Origin: Phycisphaeraceae bacterium
GTDB lineage: Bacteria; Planctomycetota; Phycisphaerae; Phycisphaerales; Phycisphaeraceae
Direction of reading: 5' to 3'
Length of the DNA stretch: 43,653 nt
NCBI GenBank assembly: GCA_028284155.1
Contig: JANQSF010000040.1
Span: 1-43,653 of the forward strand
Of this stretch, positions 24,672-34,637 are shown piece after piece. Position 1 is the first letter of the stretch. Each line of letters opens with the position of its first letter. The position numbers and the translations under genes were made by a program. The notes under the pieces were generated by a model, which was given only the letters and a program-made list of their open reading frames with translations, did no database searches and was not told the origin of the DNA.

Positions 24672-27116
24672 ATGACCCAGACACTCGCCCAAGTCGGTGG
24701 CTTCTTCGCAAACGGCGCAGCGCTGGCCATGGCCGGCGCGGCGGCGATCGCGATCCCGGTGGTCATCCACCTGCTCACCCGGTTGCAACGTCGGCCGCAG
24801 GCTTGGGGCGCGATGCGGTTTGTGATCGAGGCGTTCCGCCGACATCGCACGCGGTTGCGGCTTGAACAGTGGCTGTTGCTGCTCGTGCGTTGTTTGATCC
24901 CGCTGCTGCTGGGGTTGGCGCTCGCGGGGCCGTTGATCGCGGGGTTGGGCGACGGCGTGGGCACCGACGCGTCCGGGCGGGTTGTTTGCATCATCATCGA
25001 TGATTCGCTCAGCACACGGGCGCTCGAATCGGACGACGCCGACAGCGCGCGGTTCGAGAAGTTGCGCGCCGCGGCCGTCAAACTCATCGACGAATTGAAA
25101 CCGTCCGACCGCGTCGCGCTTTGGCGTGCGGCGACGCCGGCCAAGGCGATGTTCGCGCCGCCGACGCTCGACCACGCGGCGGTCAAGCGTGACCTGAAGA
25201 CACTCGAGCCGCGCTTCGCGCGCGGCGACATCAACGGCGCGTTGACGCTGGCCAGCGCGATGTTGAAGCAGGTCGATACGCCGCGCGACCGCGCGTTCGT
25301 CGTCGTGCTCAGCGACCTCGCGCCCGACACGCTGCCGATCGACAAGGCCGGCGACCCGACGCTGACCCGCCTGCAACGGCAGGCCCACCTGTTGGTGACC
25401 AAGCCGGCGGCCACCCGGTCGAACGTGCAGGTCACAGCCGTCGCATCACGGCGGCGGATGGTCACACCTTCGGCCGCGACGGGCGCGCTGTCCGTTCCCG
25501 TGCGTGTCGCGTTGCGGCGTTTTCAGAGCGACGACGAACGCACGAGCAAGGTCGACCTTGAACTCGTCGCACGCGGGCCCGGCCGCAAGACACCGGGGCA
25601 GGTCATTGGTAAACACAGCGGGACGATGACTTGGCAGAAGGGCCAGAACAACGGCTCGTTGAACATGGAAGTGTCGGTCGACCCGCAGGCGTTGGCCGAC
25701 CTGGCGTCGCGTCGCGGCGGGCCGAACGTTGGCTCGGCCGGCGGCGGGCGGACGGTCTCCGTCGTCGCGCGGCTGGCGGAGGACGACGCGCTGCCGGCTG
25801 ACAACCTGCGCATCGCGACGGTGGAGTTGCGACACCGCTTGACGGTCGGCATTGTCGACGACATCGACGCGCCGGCCACGGGCGACACGGCCATCCCCTC
25901 GCGGCGATGGATGAGCTTCGCGCTGTCGCCGCGCGCGGCGCTCGAAGCGCGGCAGCCCGGCGGCGTCGAGGTGGCCGAGGCGTCGGCCGCGCTGCTCGAC
26001 GGCAAGGCGATGGCCGGCTGGGACGCGGCCGTGATCCTGCGACCCGACCTGCTGACCGACGATGGCTGGGCCGCGCTGCGCACGTTGGCCGAAGAGGGCG
26101 GGCTCGTCGTCTTCACCGCGCCGCCCGACACGGCCGCCGCGCAATGGCCGGGCCTGCTGCCGACCAAGTTCAACCTCGATTGGACGATCGCCGGCGAGCC
26201 ACGAGTGCTCGACGAAAATGACCCATTGAAAGTCTGGTCATTGAAGACCGACGGCGACCCGCCGACGGAGTTGGCGTTACTCGCGCCGGACTTCGAAGCG
26301 CTGCGCGTGCCGATCCGCGTCAACCGCCGGTTCGACGTGACGTTCCGCACGCCCGACGCCGGTCAGGCCTGGCTGGCCGTGCGCGACGGCAACGAAAGCA
26401 AGCCGCTGCTCGCATACGGCCGGGTTGGCCAGGGTGGCGTGCTTTTGTTGGCCACGGCGATCGATCTGGATTGGACCAACCTGCCGACCAAGCCGCTGTT
26501 CGTCCCGTTGCTGCACGAGTCGTTGCGCGGCGTGCTCGGCGGGGCGCGCTCGTCGGGCGTGGACGACCGACTGATTTGCGGCCGACAACCCGCGCTCGGC
26601 CCGCGTTGGGCGGGCGTGCAACAGTTGGTGCACGAGCCGATCGGCGATGACACCAAAGTCAAACGATCGAAACGCGACGCGAAGCAGGTGTTGCTGCGTT
26701 TGACCGACGCGGGTCTCGAGCCGGCGACACCGTTGCCCGCGCCGGGCCTGTGGGTCGCCGCGCCGCAGAGCAACGGCCGCGTGTTGGCTGTGAACGTGGA
26801 CGACTTCGACGGCGACACGCGCACGCTGAATGAAAACAGCGTCGCGGAGTGGCTTGACGCGACGGTGTCCGCTGACAACTGGCGTTGGCTTGACACGGAG
26901 CAGCCGGGCCAAAGCCTGGCCAGCCACGTCGCGTCGGCGAATGTGGGTTGGCCGCTGCTGTGGGCCGTGCTCGTGCTGTTGCTGCTCGAGCTTTGTTTGG
27001 CCCGGTGGTTCAGCCACGCGCACGCCGGCGCCCGCGCGTCGGCCGGGCCGGCGGTATCCGGCGCAGCCGGATTTGTGCAACAGGCCGCGCAGCGCGCGGC
27101 GGAGAGTAAGAGCTAA
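24672..27116 (+). CDS. BatA-domain membrane protein with VWA-like domain
   Basis: 814 residues. The N-terminus is an aerotolerance/BatA-type region: a first membrane helix at about 13-35 (AIAIPVVIHLL), the motif IHLLTRLQRRPQAWGAMRFV, and a second helix at about 70-95. A VWA-like domain follows (about 105-225) with MIDAS-like D-D-S-L-S in CIIIDDSLSTRAL and VVVLSDLAP. The long middle part contains FTAPPD, then LLAYGRVGQGGVLLLATAIDLDWTNLP, a glutamine-amidotransferase-like pattern. A last helix at about 758-780 anchors the C-terminus. The bulk should lie outside the cytoplasm. No Shine-Dalgarno sequence is seen before the ATG, and the family A hairpin lies just upstream, so translation may be coupled or modulated. 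Confidence 0.88.
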   Translation: MTQTLAQVGGFFANGAALAMAGAAAIAIPVVIHLLTRLQRRPQAWGAMRFVIEAFRRHRTRLRLEQWLLLLVRCLIPLLLGLALAGPLIAGLGDGVGTDASGRVVCIIIDDSLSTRALESDDADSARFEKLRAAAVKLIDELKPSDRVALWRAATPAKAMFAPPTLDHAAVKRDLKTLEPRFARGDINGALTLASAMLKQVDTPRDRAFVVVLSDLAPDTLPIDKAGDPTLTRLQRQAHLLVTKPAATRSNVQVTAVASRRRMVTPSAATGALSVPVRVALRRFQSDDERTSKVDLELVARGPGRKTPGQVIGKHSGTMTWQKGQNNGSLNMEVSVDPQALADLASRRGGPNVGSAGGGRTVSVVARLAEDDALPADNLRIATVELRHRLTVGIVDDIDAPATGDTAIPSRRWMSFALSPRAALEARQPGGVEVAEASAALLDGKAMAGWDAAVILRPDLLTDDGWAALRTLAEEGGLVVFTAPPDTAAAQWPGLLPTKFNLDWTIAGEPRVLDENDPLKVWSLKTDGDPPTELALLAPDFEALRVPIRVNRRFDVTFRTPDAGQAWLAVRDGNESKPLLAYGRVGQGGVLLLATAIDLDWTNLPTKPLFVPLLHESLRGVLGGARSSGVDDRLICGRQPALGPRWAGVQQLVHEPIGDDTKVKRSKRDAKQVLLRLTDAGLEPATPLPAPGLWVAAPQSNGRVLAVNVDDFDGDTRTLNENSVAEWLDATVSADNWRWLDTEQPGQSLASHVASANVGWPLLWAVLVLLLLELCLARWFSHAHAGARASAGPAVSGAAGFVQQAAQRAAESKS

Positions 27117-27146
27117 CACGACAACGCAATGTCGATCGATTGGAGC

Positions 27147-27288
27147 AACCACGGATGGCACGGATATCACGGATAGCAAAGAAACGGCGCATTAATCGGC
27201 CAGCGTCGAGACAAAGTTGTCATATGCGGGGTACGCGTCTTGATCCACGCTTATCCTTTGATCCGTGCCCATCCGTGTAATCCGTGGT
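27147..27288. repeat. Family G inverted repeat, copy 1
   Basis: The left arm (27147-27174) holds three direct 9-mers of the form NNCACGGAT; the right arm (27261-27288) is its inverse (ATCCGTGCCCATCCGTG...). Related arms occur at 34504-34584 and 39349-39518. It lies between the two large VWA genes of the MoxR cluster. Confidence 0.8.
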
Positions 27289-27326
27289 CGTTCTTGGGAA
27301 TCAACGCGACAGTTTGACGGAACAGC

Positions 27327-29768
27327 ATGACCACTTTGTTCAACAACCCGCCCGCCACGCTCGCGTCGTCGTTCATGGACAGGACGTTCGACACGCTGCT
27401 TGGCTTGAAGCGCCTGACGCTGTCGGAAGACGGCGCGGATTGGGACTGGCATTTCCAGGTGCCCGCGTGGGCGTGGGCGTTGATCGTCATCGGCGCGTTG
27501 GGCGCGGCGTTGTGGAGCTACAGCCGACTCATCGGCAAGCCCTGGCCGCGCGTCATGCTCGCCGTCACCCGCGCAGCCTTGATCGTCGTCATCGCCATGT
27601 TGTTGGCCGGGCCGATGGTCGTCGTCCGCGACGAGCTGGACGAACCGGACTGGTTGCTCGTGCTGGTTGATCGAAGCGAGTCGATGACCATCGCCGACGT
27701 GCCCAAAGACGGCTCGGACGACCCCAACGCACGCATCGCCCGCGACGCGCAGCTTCGCAAGGGTCTCGCGCAATACCCTGAGCTGTTCACCGACAAACAG
27801 CTCGGCCGAGACAACCGACGGATCCTCTGGCTCGGCTTCCACGGCGGGACGTACGAGATCGAAGGGGCGGACGATCCGGAAACTGCCGCGACGGGCGTCG
27901 CGCTGCCACCGGCGCAGGGTCAGTCAACGGCCGTGGCCACCGCGATCGAGCAGGCATTGCAGCGCGCAGCCGGTCGGCCGATCACAGGCGTCGTGCTGTT
28001 CACCGACGGCCGAACGCACGAGGCGACCGGCGCCGACCTGGTCCGCATGCTCAAGGGCGTGAGCGTGTTCCCCGTGCCGCTCGGCTCGCCGATCACGCCG
28101 ATGAACCTCAAGGTCGAACGCGTCGAAGCGCCGGCCCGCGCGTTCGTCAACGACATCGTGCCCGTGACGGTCTACCTCGACCAGTACCCGGCCGACAGCG
28201 GCGTCGACCCGGACGACGTGCGTGTGCGTGTCGTCGATGCGCAGACGGGCAAGGTGTTGGCTGAACGCGCGGCCGACCCGGAGGGTCTCGATAAACCGAT
28301 CCGCCTGATCACGCGCAGCGCCGCGGCCGGCGCAACCACGATGCGCGTCGAGGTCGAGTACACCAAGCCGATCGATCAACCCGATGCGCCCGACGAGTTG
28401 CTCACCGAAGACAACGTCGGCCAGGTCGTGGTGGAGTTCGTCGACCGTCCGCTGCGCGTGCTGTACGTCGAAGGCCGACCGCGTTGGGAATACCGTTTCC
28501 TCAAGCACATCCTGATGCGCGAGAAGACGATCCGCAGTTCGATCCTGCTCGCACGCGGCGACGGGACGTTCGTGCAGGAGGGCGACGTCGAGACGCCGCT
28601 GCCGCGCACCGTGGACGAGTTCGACCCGTTCGACGTGATCATCGTTGGCGACCTGCCGGCCCGCGTGTTCAACGACCAGCAGGTGCGACTCATCAGCGAC
28701 CACGTCACCGCGCGCGGCGCGGGCGTGTTGTGGATCGGCGGCGAGTCGGCGATGCCCGTGTCGTACGACGGCACGCCGTTGGCGAAGCTGCTGCCCATGC
28801 GTCACCCAGCCGAGGTCACGGCGCTCGACCTGACCACCGGCGCGGTTGATCTGCAACCCACACCGTCGGCCGGCGACCTGAACGTGTTGCGCTTGCGACG
28901 ACGGGGCGAGGGCGAAGACGGGCGTTGGCCGAAGCAACTGCCCGCGCTGCAGTGGGCGCAGGACGTGGGCAAACTCAAAGACCTGGCTGAGCCGTTGGCC
29001 GTGACCACGCTGGCCGACGACCGCACGCTGCCGATCGTCGTGCGGTTGCGCAGCGGCGCGGGGCAGAGCGTTTACGTCGCGACCGACGACACGTTCCGCT
29101 GGCGGCTGGGCACGGGCAACCTGTACGTCCAGCAGTTCTGGGTGCAGCTCATCCAGATGCTGGGCAAGTCGCGCGTCGCGTTGGCCGGCGACCGCGCGGC
29201 CATCGACGTGTCGCACCGGCGGATCGAAATCGAACAGTCGCTGGTCGTCACCGTGCACATCAACGACCCACTGCTGATCGAACGCGACCTGCCGCGCATC
29301 GAGGTCGGCGTGTTCAAACGGTCCAGCGACGGCGCGACGACGGGCCGACCGTCCGAAACGCTCGAACTGCTGCCCGTGCAAAGGCCGGAAGGCGAAGACG
29401 CGCCGCGTCGGCAGACCTTCCAAACGACCTGGCGGCCCAGCGACTCGGGCAAGTTCGACCTGCGCATCCTCACGCCGGCGCTGGCCAACCTCGACCTCGA
29501 ACGCACGGTCACCGTCACACGCCCGGACGACGAGTTGCGCGACCCCGCGACCGACCACCCCCGCCTGCAGGCCTTGGCCGACGCCTCCGGCGGGCAGGTC
29601 GTCCCGCTCGACGAACTCGACCAACTCACCTCGCTGATCAAGAACAACGCCCGCCGCACGGCCAACGACAGCCGTGAGGCCGTGTGGGATTCACCCCTGG
29701 CGTTGATCATCGTGATCGTCCTGCTCACAGCCGAATGGATCGGGCGGAAGCTGATCCGGTTGGTGTGA
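27327..29768 (+). CDS. Membrane VWA/glutamine-amidotransferase-like protein
   Basis: 813 residues. Two membrane helices at about 47-68 and 76-100 are followed by a VWA-like domain with D-R-S-E-S at about residue 114 (LLVLVDRSESM) and a later VVLFTDGRTHE. A beta-sandwich region (about 250-365) resembles those of other envelope VWA proteins. From about 378 a glutamine-amidotransferase-like fold begins (RVLYVEGRPRWEYRFLKHIL, then FDVIIVGDLPAR and GAGVLWIGGESAMP), without an obvious catalytic Cys, so probably non-enzymatic. A final helix lies at about 790-810. It is a second, larger partner for MoxR, parallel in plan to the preceding protein. A sequence with no clear Shine-Dalgarno precedes the ATG. 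Confidence 0.88.
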   Translation: MTTLFNNPPATLASSFMDRTFDTLLGLKRLTLSEDGADWDWHFQVPAWAWALIVIGALGAALWSYSRLIGKPWPRVMLAVTRAALIVVIAMLLAGPMVVVRDELDEPDWLLVLVDRSESMTIADVPKDGSDDPNARIARDAQLRKGLAQYPELFTDKQLGRDNRRILWLGFHGGTYEIEGADDPETAATGVALPPAQGQSTAVATAIEQALQRAAGRPITGVVLFTDGRTHEATGADLVRMLKGVSVFPVPLGSPITPMNLKVERVEAPARAFVNDIVPVTVYLDQYPADSGVDPDDVRVRVVDAQTGKVLAERAADPEGLDKPIRLITRSAAAGATTMRVEVEYTKPIDQPDAPDELLTEDNVGQVVVEFVDRPLRVLYVEGRPRWEYRFLKHILMREKTIRSSILLARGDGTFVQEGDVETPLPRTVDEFDPFDVIIVGDLPARVFNDQQVRLISDHVTARGAGVLWIGGESAMPVSYDGTPLAKLLPMRHPAEVTALDLTTGAVDLQPTPSAGDLNVLRLRRRGEGEDGRWPKQLPALQWAQDVGKLKDLAEPLAVTTLADDRTLPIVVRLRSGAGQSVYVATDDTFRWRLGTGNLYVQQFWVQLIQMLGKSRVALAGDRAAIDVSHRRIEIEQSLVVTVHINDPLLIERDLPRIEVGVFKRSSDGATTGRPSETLELLPVQRPEGEDAPRRQTFQTTWRPSDSGKFDLRILTPALANLDLERTVTVTRPDDELRDPATDHPRLQALADASGGQVVPLDELDQLTSLIKNNARRTANDSREAVWDSPLALIIVIVLLTAEWIGRKLIRLV

Positions 29769-29906
29769 ACGTGCCGGACATGTCGCCATAACGGCCCACT
29801 TTCGCCCGCGTTTTCGGAACACCGCGCCCCGGCTTGCGTCGATAAGGGGTAGGAGGCGACCTGCTATCATTGCTTGTCACTTTTCGCCCCCTCGAGCGAG
29901 CCGGTC

Positions 29907-32900
29907 ATGCAGCAAGTTGTCCGCCAGTTGGAGCAGGTCCGCCGAACCGGGCGGGCGTTGTTGATCGCGCAGGTCGTGTTCCGGTGGCTGGCGGTCGTGC
30001 TGGTCGTCGCGTTGGCCTGTGGGTTGATCGATTACCTGCTGCGCTTGCCGGGTTGGTTACGGCTTGGCGTCGGCCTGGCGGTCGTGGGCGTGGCGGGCTG
30101 GTGGCTGGTCACACGATTCTCGCGCGCGGCGGGGTTCGCGCCGGACTTGAGTCAGGTCGCGCTGCGGGCTGAACGGATGACACCGCGGTTGGCCGGCGTG
30201 CTGGCCAGCGGGGTCGAGTTCACGACTTGGCGATCGACGGTGGGGGCTGACGGTGATCTGGAAGAGGCGGCGCTAAGCCGCAAGCGGCATGGGGAGTTGG
30301 CCGACGCGGCGAGACATGACGCGGAAAGCAAGCTCGGCGGCGAGTCGTTGAAGCGGCTGATCGAACCGACGCCGACGCTGCGTGTCGGCGTCGTCGCGTG
30401 CATCGCGGTATTGCTGACAGTCGGTGTCGTCGCGGCGGCGCCGGCGGAGAGCCTCACGGCTGCGCGTCGCTGGTTCGCGCCGCTGGGTGATGCCCAGTGG
30501 CCGCGACGCAACGACGTGACCAGCCTGGTCGCGGCCGACGTCCACCCGATCGATCAACCCGTGCCGTTGGCCATGCGTGTCGACCGTGGCTACCGATCGG
30601 GTTTGCGCGCGACGGCGAGCTTTACCCTGACCGACGCCGAAGGCGAAACGATTGCGCAGCGCGAAGTGCTGCTCACTGATCAGACCCAGCCCGACAGCGA
30701 AGACCACCGCTACGAGAGCATGCTCGACCTGTCTTCGGAGTTGTCGGGCATCGAGGGCGCTGCCGACGGCGCGACGCTGACCGTGCGTTTCGCCGCGGGC
30801 GACGCGGCGACGGAGGAGCGGACGATCCGGTTGGTCGCGCGGCCGGCCGTCGAGTTCGTGACGGCCACGATCAAGCCGCCGGCCTACGCGATCGAACTTG
30901 CCCCGGTGCAGACCGTCGTGTTGAGTGAGCAGACGGGGCGGGTCGCGGCGGCGTCAGCCTTGCAAGGCTCGCGCGTCCACCTGGCCATCGAACTCAATAA
31001 GCCGTTGCCGCGGTCGTCTTCCGACCTGTCGGCCATGCTGCCCGGTTTCGCGGGCATCGACGGTGCGCAGTTGACGGCATCGGAAGGCGAGCCGACCGCC
31101 ACGTTGACGTTCACGCTGGTCGAGACCGTCGAAAGCTCTATTCAACTGAAAGACGAACACGGCCTGTCGAACCTGTCGGACCGGCTGTACCGATTCGTCG
31201 CGGTGGAAGACAAGTCGCCGTCGGCGCACCTGAGTCAGCCGCCGGCCGACGAGTCGGTGTTGGCCACGGCGGTGCTCGATATCGAGGGCAAGGCCCGCGA
31301 CGATGTCGGCGTGGAGAAGGTCGCGCTCGTCTCGGCTGCGCATTCCGCGGAAGACCGCAAGGCCGACAAGGCCCCGTCGTTCGCCGTGCTCGCGTCAAAG
31401 GCGGGCAGGGGGCAGGCCGCGGCTGTGACACACGAACTGGACCTGTCGCAACTGGATCCAAAACTGAAGGCCGGTGACGAGCTGTTGCTCGCGGCCGTGG
31501 TGCGCGACGTCTACGAGCTGGACGGCCAGCGACACCCGGCCGTCCGCTCGACGTTGCGCCGCCTGCTGATTGTGGACGAGGCGACGCTGATCGGGCAGTT
31601 GCGCAGCGAGTTGTCCGGCGTGCGTCAACGCGCGATCGAGTTGGACGGCCGACAACGCGACATCACGAAGCAGGCCGACCCGAGCAAGTCGGCCGGCGCA
31701 CAGCAGCGGCTGACGCAGGCCGTGCAACGCCAGCGTTCGCAGGTCGGCGCGTTGAAGTCGCGGGCCGAACGAAACCGCCTGAACGACCCGCAACTGAACG
31801 ACATGCTGCGGCAGGCGGGGCAGTTGTTGCAGGAGGCGCAGTCGGCGTCGCAAACGGCGGCGCAGCGGTTGGATAAGGCGCGGGCTGCGAAGAGCGCCAA
31901 GCCGCAAGCGGCGGGGGATGAGCAGGCGGCCAAGCAGTTGCAGGAAGAAGCGAAGCGGGATCAGGAGACGGTCAACGACAAACTGACCGACCTGGTCGCG
32001 TTGCTCGACCAGGGCAACGACCTGGTGACGTTGCAGTTGAAGCTGCGTCAGATGGGCACGCAGCAGGGCAACCTCGCGGGCGACACGCGCAAGATGCTGC
32101 CGCGCACGGTCGGTCGGGACGCCGACCAGTTGCCCGCCAAGGACAAGGCTGAACTCGACAAGCTGGCGGACCGTCAGGACGGTTTGGCGGAGCAGGCGAA
32201 GAACCTGATCAAGCAGATGCAGGCCGCGGCCGAGGCGGCGCGTCAGGGCAAATCGCCGCGCGACAAGGCGGCGGCGCAGGCGTTGCGCGAGGCGGCGGCG
32301 ATCGCGCAGCGGCAGGGCTTGACGCAGCAGATGCAGCAGGCCGCGCAGCAGACCAAACAGAACCAACTCTCGCAGGCGGGTCAACAGCAGAACAACGCGC
32401 AGAACACGATCCAGCAGATGATGCGCGAGCTGAACGACCAGCAGCGCAAGCAGCAAGAGGTGCTCAAGCGCACGCTCGCGCAGTTGGCTGAGGAACTGCA
32501 ACGGCTCATCACGCAACAGGAGGCGCAGCTCAACCGCTTGAAACTCGCGCAGTTGTTGACCGGCCTCGACGAGCCGCTGGTCGCGCTGCGGCGGACGACG
32601 ATGACCGTGCAGGAGACAGCCAAGCAGTCACGCGAGACACAACCCGTCGCCGAGTTCATCGGCAAGGCCGTCGATGCGCAGGCCGCGGCCGTGCTCGCCC
32701 TGCGTGCGAACAACAAAGACGACGCGATGACGGGCGAGACCGACGCCGTGCGGCATCTGCAGGACGCGCTGGCCAAGCTGCGAGAGGAGCAGCAGAAACA
32801 GCAGGACGAGGAAGACCGCCAGACCCGCGACAAGCTGCGGCAGGAATACGAAAAGCTCGTGGCCGAGCAGAAGGCGATCCGTGCCGAGTCGCAGAAACTG

Positions 32901-33527
32901 GCGGAGGTCGAAAAACTGACCCGTCGTCAGCGGCAGGAACTGCTCAAGCTGAGCGCACGAGAAGATGCGTTGCGGGCCGCGGCGCAGAAGTTGGGCGAAC
33001 ACGAGGAGGTCGTCAAGACGCTGGTCTTCCGCCACCTGCACGGGCGGATCGAGACGGAGGCGGCCGCGGCCGTTGACCAACTCAAGAAAGCGCAGGCCGA
33101 CGCGCTGCTGCTGCGTCGCGAGGCGTCGGTCGCCAATGATTTACAGATGATGGCCGACGCATTGGCCGAGGCCAACCGCGACCAGGACGAGTTCGCCCAA
33201 CGCCAGCAAGGCGGCGACCAGGGCGGCGGCCAGCAAGGCCAACAGCAACGCCCGCCGCTCATCCCGCCCGTTGCCGAGTTGAAGCTGCTGCGCAACGTGC
33301 AGGCGTCGATCTACAAGTCGACCCGCTCGTTGCACGACATCCCTGCGGAGCGGATGAAGCCCGACACGCGCAAGGCGGAGGCCGCGCAGTTGGGTCAACA
33401 ACAAAACGACCTGGCCGGCCTGGGCACGCAGCTGCTCGAGAAGCTGGAGCAACAACGGCAGCAGCAAGAACAGCCCGGTCAACCGCGCGTCGTCACGCCG
33501 CCGGACGGCGATGACGCGACGGAATAG
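29907..33527 (+). CDS. Giant membrane-anchored coiled-coil protein (DUF4175-like plan)
   Basis: 1206 residues. Two or three membrane helices lie near the N-terminus (about 20-45 and 49-72, then 158-180), followed by about 370 residues of beta-rich sequence with Ig-like character (VEFVTATIKPPAYA; ARDDVGVEKVALVSAA), and then 600 residues of Gln/Lys/Glu/Ala-rich coiled coil (about 560-1170) with runs such as QQMQQAAQQTKQNQ. The tail is Gln-rich and low-complexity. The plan matches DUF4175-type proteins found next to MoxR/VWA clusters. The coiled coil could span the periplasm or polymerise. ATG 29907 is preferred; an in-frame TTG at 29874 exists, but AGGAGG at 29851 is too far from it. Confidence 0.85.
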   Translation: MQQVVRQLEQVRRTGRALLIAQVVFRWLAVVLVVALACGLIDYLLRLPGWLRLGVGLAVVGVAGWWLVTRFSRAAGFAPDLSQVALRAERMTPRLAGVLASGVEFTTWRSTVGADGDLEEAALSRKRHGELADAARHDAESKLGGESLKRLIEPTPTLRVGVVACIAVLLTVGVVAAAPAESLTAARRWFAPLGDAQWPRRNDVTSLVAADVHPIDQPVPLAMRVDRGYRSGLRATASFTLTDAEGETIAQREVLLTDQTQPDSEDHRYESMLDLSSELSGIEGAADGATLTVRFAAGDAATEERTIRLVARPAVEFVTATIKPPAYAIELAPVQTVVLSEQTGRVAAASALQGSRVHLAIELNKPLPRSSSDLSAMLPGFAGIDGAQLTASEGEPTATLTFTLVETVESSIQLKDEHGLSNLSDRLYRFVAVEDKSPSAHLSQPPADESVLATAVLDIEGKARDDVGVEKVALVSAAHSAEDRKADKAPSFAVLASKAGRGQAAAVTHELDLSQLDPKLKAGDELLLAAVVRDVYELDGQRHPAVRSTLRRLLIVDEATLIGQLRSELSGVRQRAIELDGRQRDITKQADPSKSAGAQQRLTQAVQRQRSQVGALKSRAERNRLNDPQLNDMLRQAGQLLQEAQSASQTAAQRLDKARAAKSAKPQAAGDEQAAKQLQEEAKRDQETVNDKLTDLVALLDQGNDLVTLQLKLRQMGTQQGNLAGDTRKMLPRTVGRDADQLPAKDKAELDKLADRQDGLAEQAKNLIKQMQAAAEAARQGKSPRDKAAAQALREAAAIAQRQGLTQQMQQAAQQTKQNQLSQAGQQQNNAQNTIQQMMRELNDQQRKQQEVLKRTLAQLAEELQRLITQQEAQLNRLKLAQLLTGLDEPLVALRRTTMTVQETAKQSRETQPVAEFIGKAVDAQAAAVLALRANNKDDAMTGETDAVRHLQDALAKLREEQQKQQDEEDRQTRDKLRQEYEKLVAEQKAIRAESQKLAEVEKLTRRQRQELLKLSAREDALRAAAQKLGEHEEVVKTLVFRHLHGRIETEAAAAVDQLKKAQADALLLRREASVANDLQMMADALAEANRDQDEFAQRQQGGDQGGGQQGQQQRPPLIPPVAELKLLRNVQASIYKSTRSLHDIPAERMKPDTRKAEAAQLGQQQNDLAGLGTQLLEKLEQQRQQQEQPGQPRVVTPPDGDDATE

Positions 33528-33541
33528 AAGTCTGATTAATT

Positions 33542-33620
33542 GGGTGCCTGTGAATAAGCGGAGCGTTTCACAGGTTGAACGCCCAACACCGTGAAACGCT
33601 CCGCTTATTCACAGGCACCC
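33542..33620. repeat. Family A paired palindrome, copy 2
   Basis: Arms are 30 bases with perfect pairing (GGGTGCCTGTGAATAAGCGG... facing ...CCGCTTATTCACAGGCACCC). Compared with copy 1, GAAG has become GGAG in the left arm and CTTC has become CTCC in the right, a compensatory change that keeps the stem. It follows the giant coiled-coil gene by 14 bases. Confidence 0.92.
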
Positions 33621-33720
33621 GCGCCAACAGACGAGTGCCTTGTCAGAGCCCGGCTCGGATAAGACATGCTCAAACGGGACATGTTCACAAAGTATGACCC
33701 GCTATTGACGGACCTGAACC

Positions 33721-34407
33721 ATGCGACAAACCATCACCATATTCACGTCGGTATTCGCCCTCGCGTGCGTCTTCGTCACGACCCCGCTTCTCGCGGACGA
33801 CGAACCCTCGCTCGACGACCTGCTCGACCTGCCGAAGGACACGTCGCCGGACAAGGACGACGCGAAACCAGACGACGGCAAGACGGATGACAAGCTTCCT
33901 ATTGATCCGAACGTGACCGAGCCGGAGCTGACGGGCGACCAGGTGTCGGCCGCGTTCAAGTCGGCGGTCAAAGACATGAGTGTCGTGGGCACACGGCTGA
34001 ACGAGCGGGCGGACGCGGGGCTCGACACGCAGCGGATGCAGGAGTCGATCCTCCGCCGGCTCGACCAGATCATCGCGTCGGCCAAGAAGCAGCAACAGCA
34101 GGGCAAGAGCGGCAAGTCGGATCAAAACAAGAATCAAAAGGAGCAGTCGGGCAGCCGACAGAACCAGGGACAGAAGAGCCAAAAGGGGCAGGCCCAGAAG
34201 AACAACCAGGGCGACGGCCGCGGCACGCAGGGCTCGCCGGACGACCACAAGGCCGGCGCGGCGACCGACGAAGCCGGCGCGGGCTGGGGCAGCCTGCCCG
34301 CCCGCCTGCGCGACGAGCTGATCCAGGGGCGCGACGACCGGTTCAGTGCGCCGTACGAAACGTTGACGCAACAGTTTTACAAGCGCGTGGCTGAAGAAGG
34401 GCGGTAA
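33721..34407 (+). CDS. Secreted Gln/Lys-rich low-complexity protein
   Basis: 228 residues. A signal peptide (about 1-25) is followed by an acidic Asp/Lys-rich linker (DDLLDLPKDTSPDKDD), a helical segment (about 60-115: AFKSAVKDMSVVGTRLNERADAGLDTQRMQESILRRLDQIIASAKKQQQQ), a Gln/Lys/Ser/Gly-rich tract (about 120-180), and a conserved-looking C-terminus (WGSLPARLRDELIQGRDDRFSAPYETLTQQFYKRVAEEGR). The C-terminal GxLPxRxRxxLxQGxxxxFxxxYExLxxxYY pattern is a planctomycete type that I recall near MoxR clusters. It is probably periplasmic and may bind the coiled-coil protein upstream. No enzyme motif is seen. Confidence 0.85.
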   Translation: MRQTITIFTSVFALACVFVTTPLLADDEPSLDDLLDLPKDTSPDKDDAKPDDGKTDDKLPIDPNVTEPELTGDQVSAAFKSAVKDMSVVGTRLNERADAGLDTQRMQESILRRLDQIIASAKKQQQQGKSGKSDQNKNQKEQSGSRQNQGQKSQKGQAQKNNQGDGRGTQGSPDDHKAGAATDEAGAGWGSLPARLRDELIQGRDDRFSAPYETLTQQFYKRVAEEGR

Positions 34408-34463
34408 TGAACATGGACGATCGATTGCCGAGTCAGCTTTCGATAAGTCACACCCAATTGTGC

Positions 34464-34625
34464 GAAGCCGGGCCTTTCCGAAGGCCCGGATCCAAACAAA
34501 AGGAACCGCGGATGACACGGATGGCGCGGATAGAACAAGACAAACGACTTCACAACCATCCGCGCGATCGGCACAATCCGTGGTCGCTTCACGCCGTATC
34601 CGGGCCTTCGGAAGGGCCCGGCTTC
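34464..34625. repeat. Nested palindromes: family I outside, family G (copy 2) inside
   Basis: Outer arms at 34464-34491 and 34598-34625 begin GAAGCCGGGCC and each fold as CCGGGCCTT-TCCG-AAGGCCCGG. Inner arms at 34504-34531 and 34558-34584 are an imperfect family G pair. The 162-bp element fills the gap before the toroid gene; translating it produces only a spurious N-terminal extension. Confidence 0.88.
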
Positions 34626-34637
34626 AAGAGAACAACA

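Noticed and set aside
29874..29906. TTG start for the giant coiled-coil protein
   Set aside because: AGGAGG is 17 bases away, too far. The ATG at 29907 keeps all membrane helices.
34407..34637. N-terminal extension of the toroid protein from 34407
   Set aside because: It translates the nested G/I palindromes and would bury the signal peptide.
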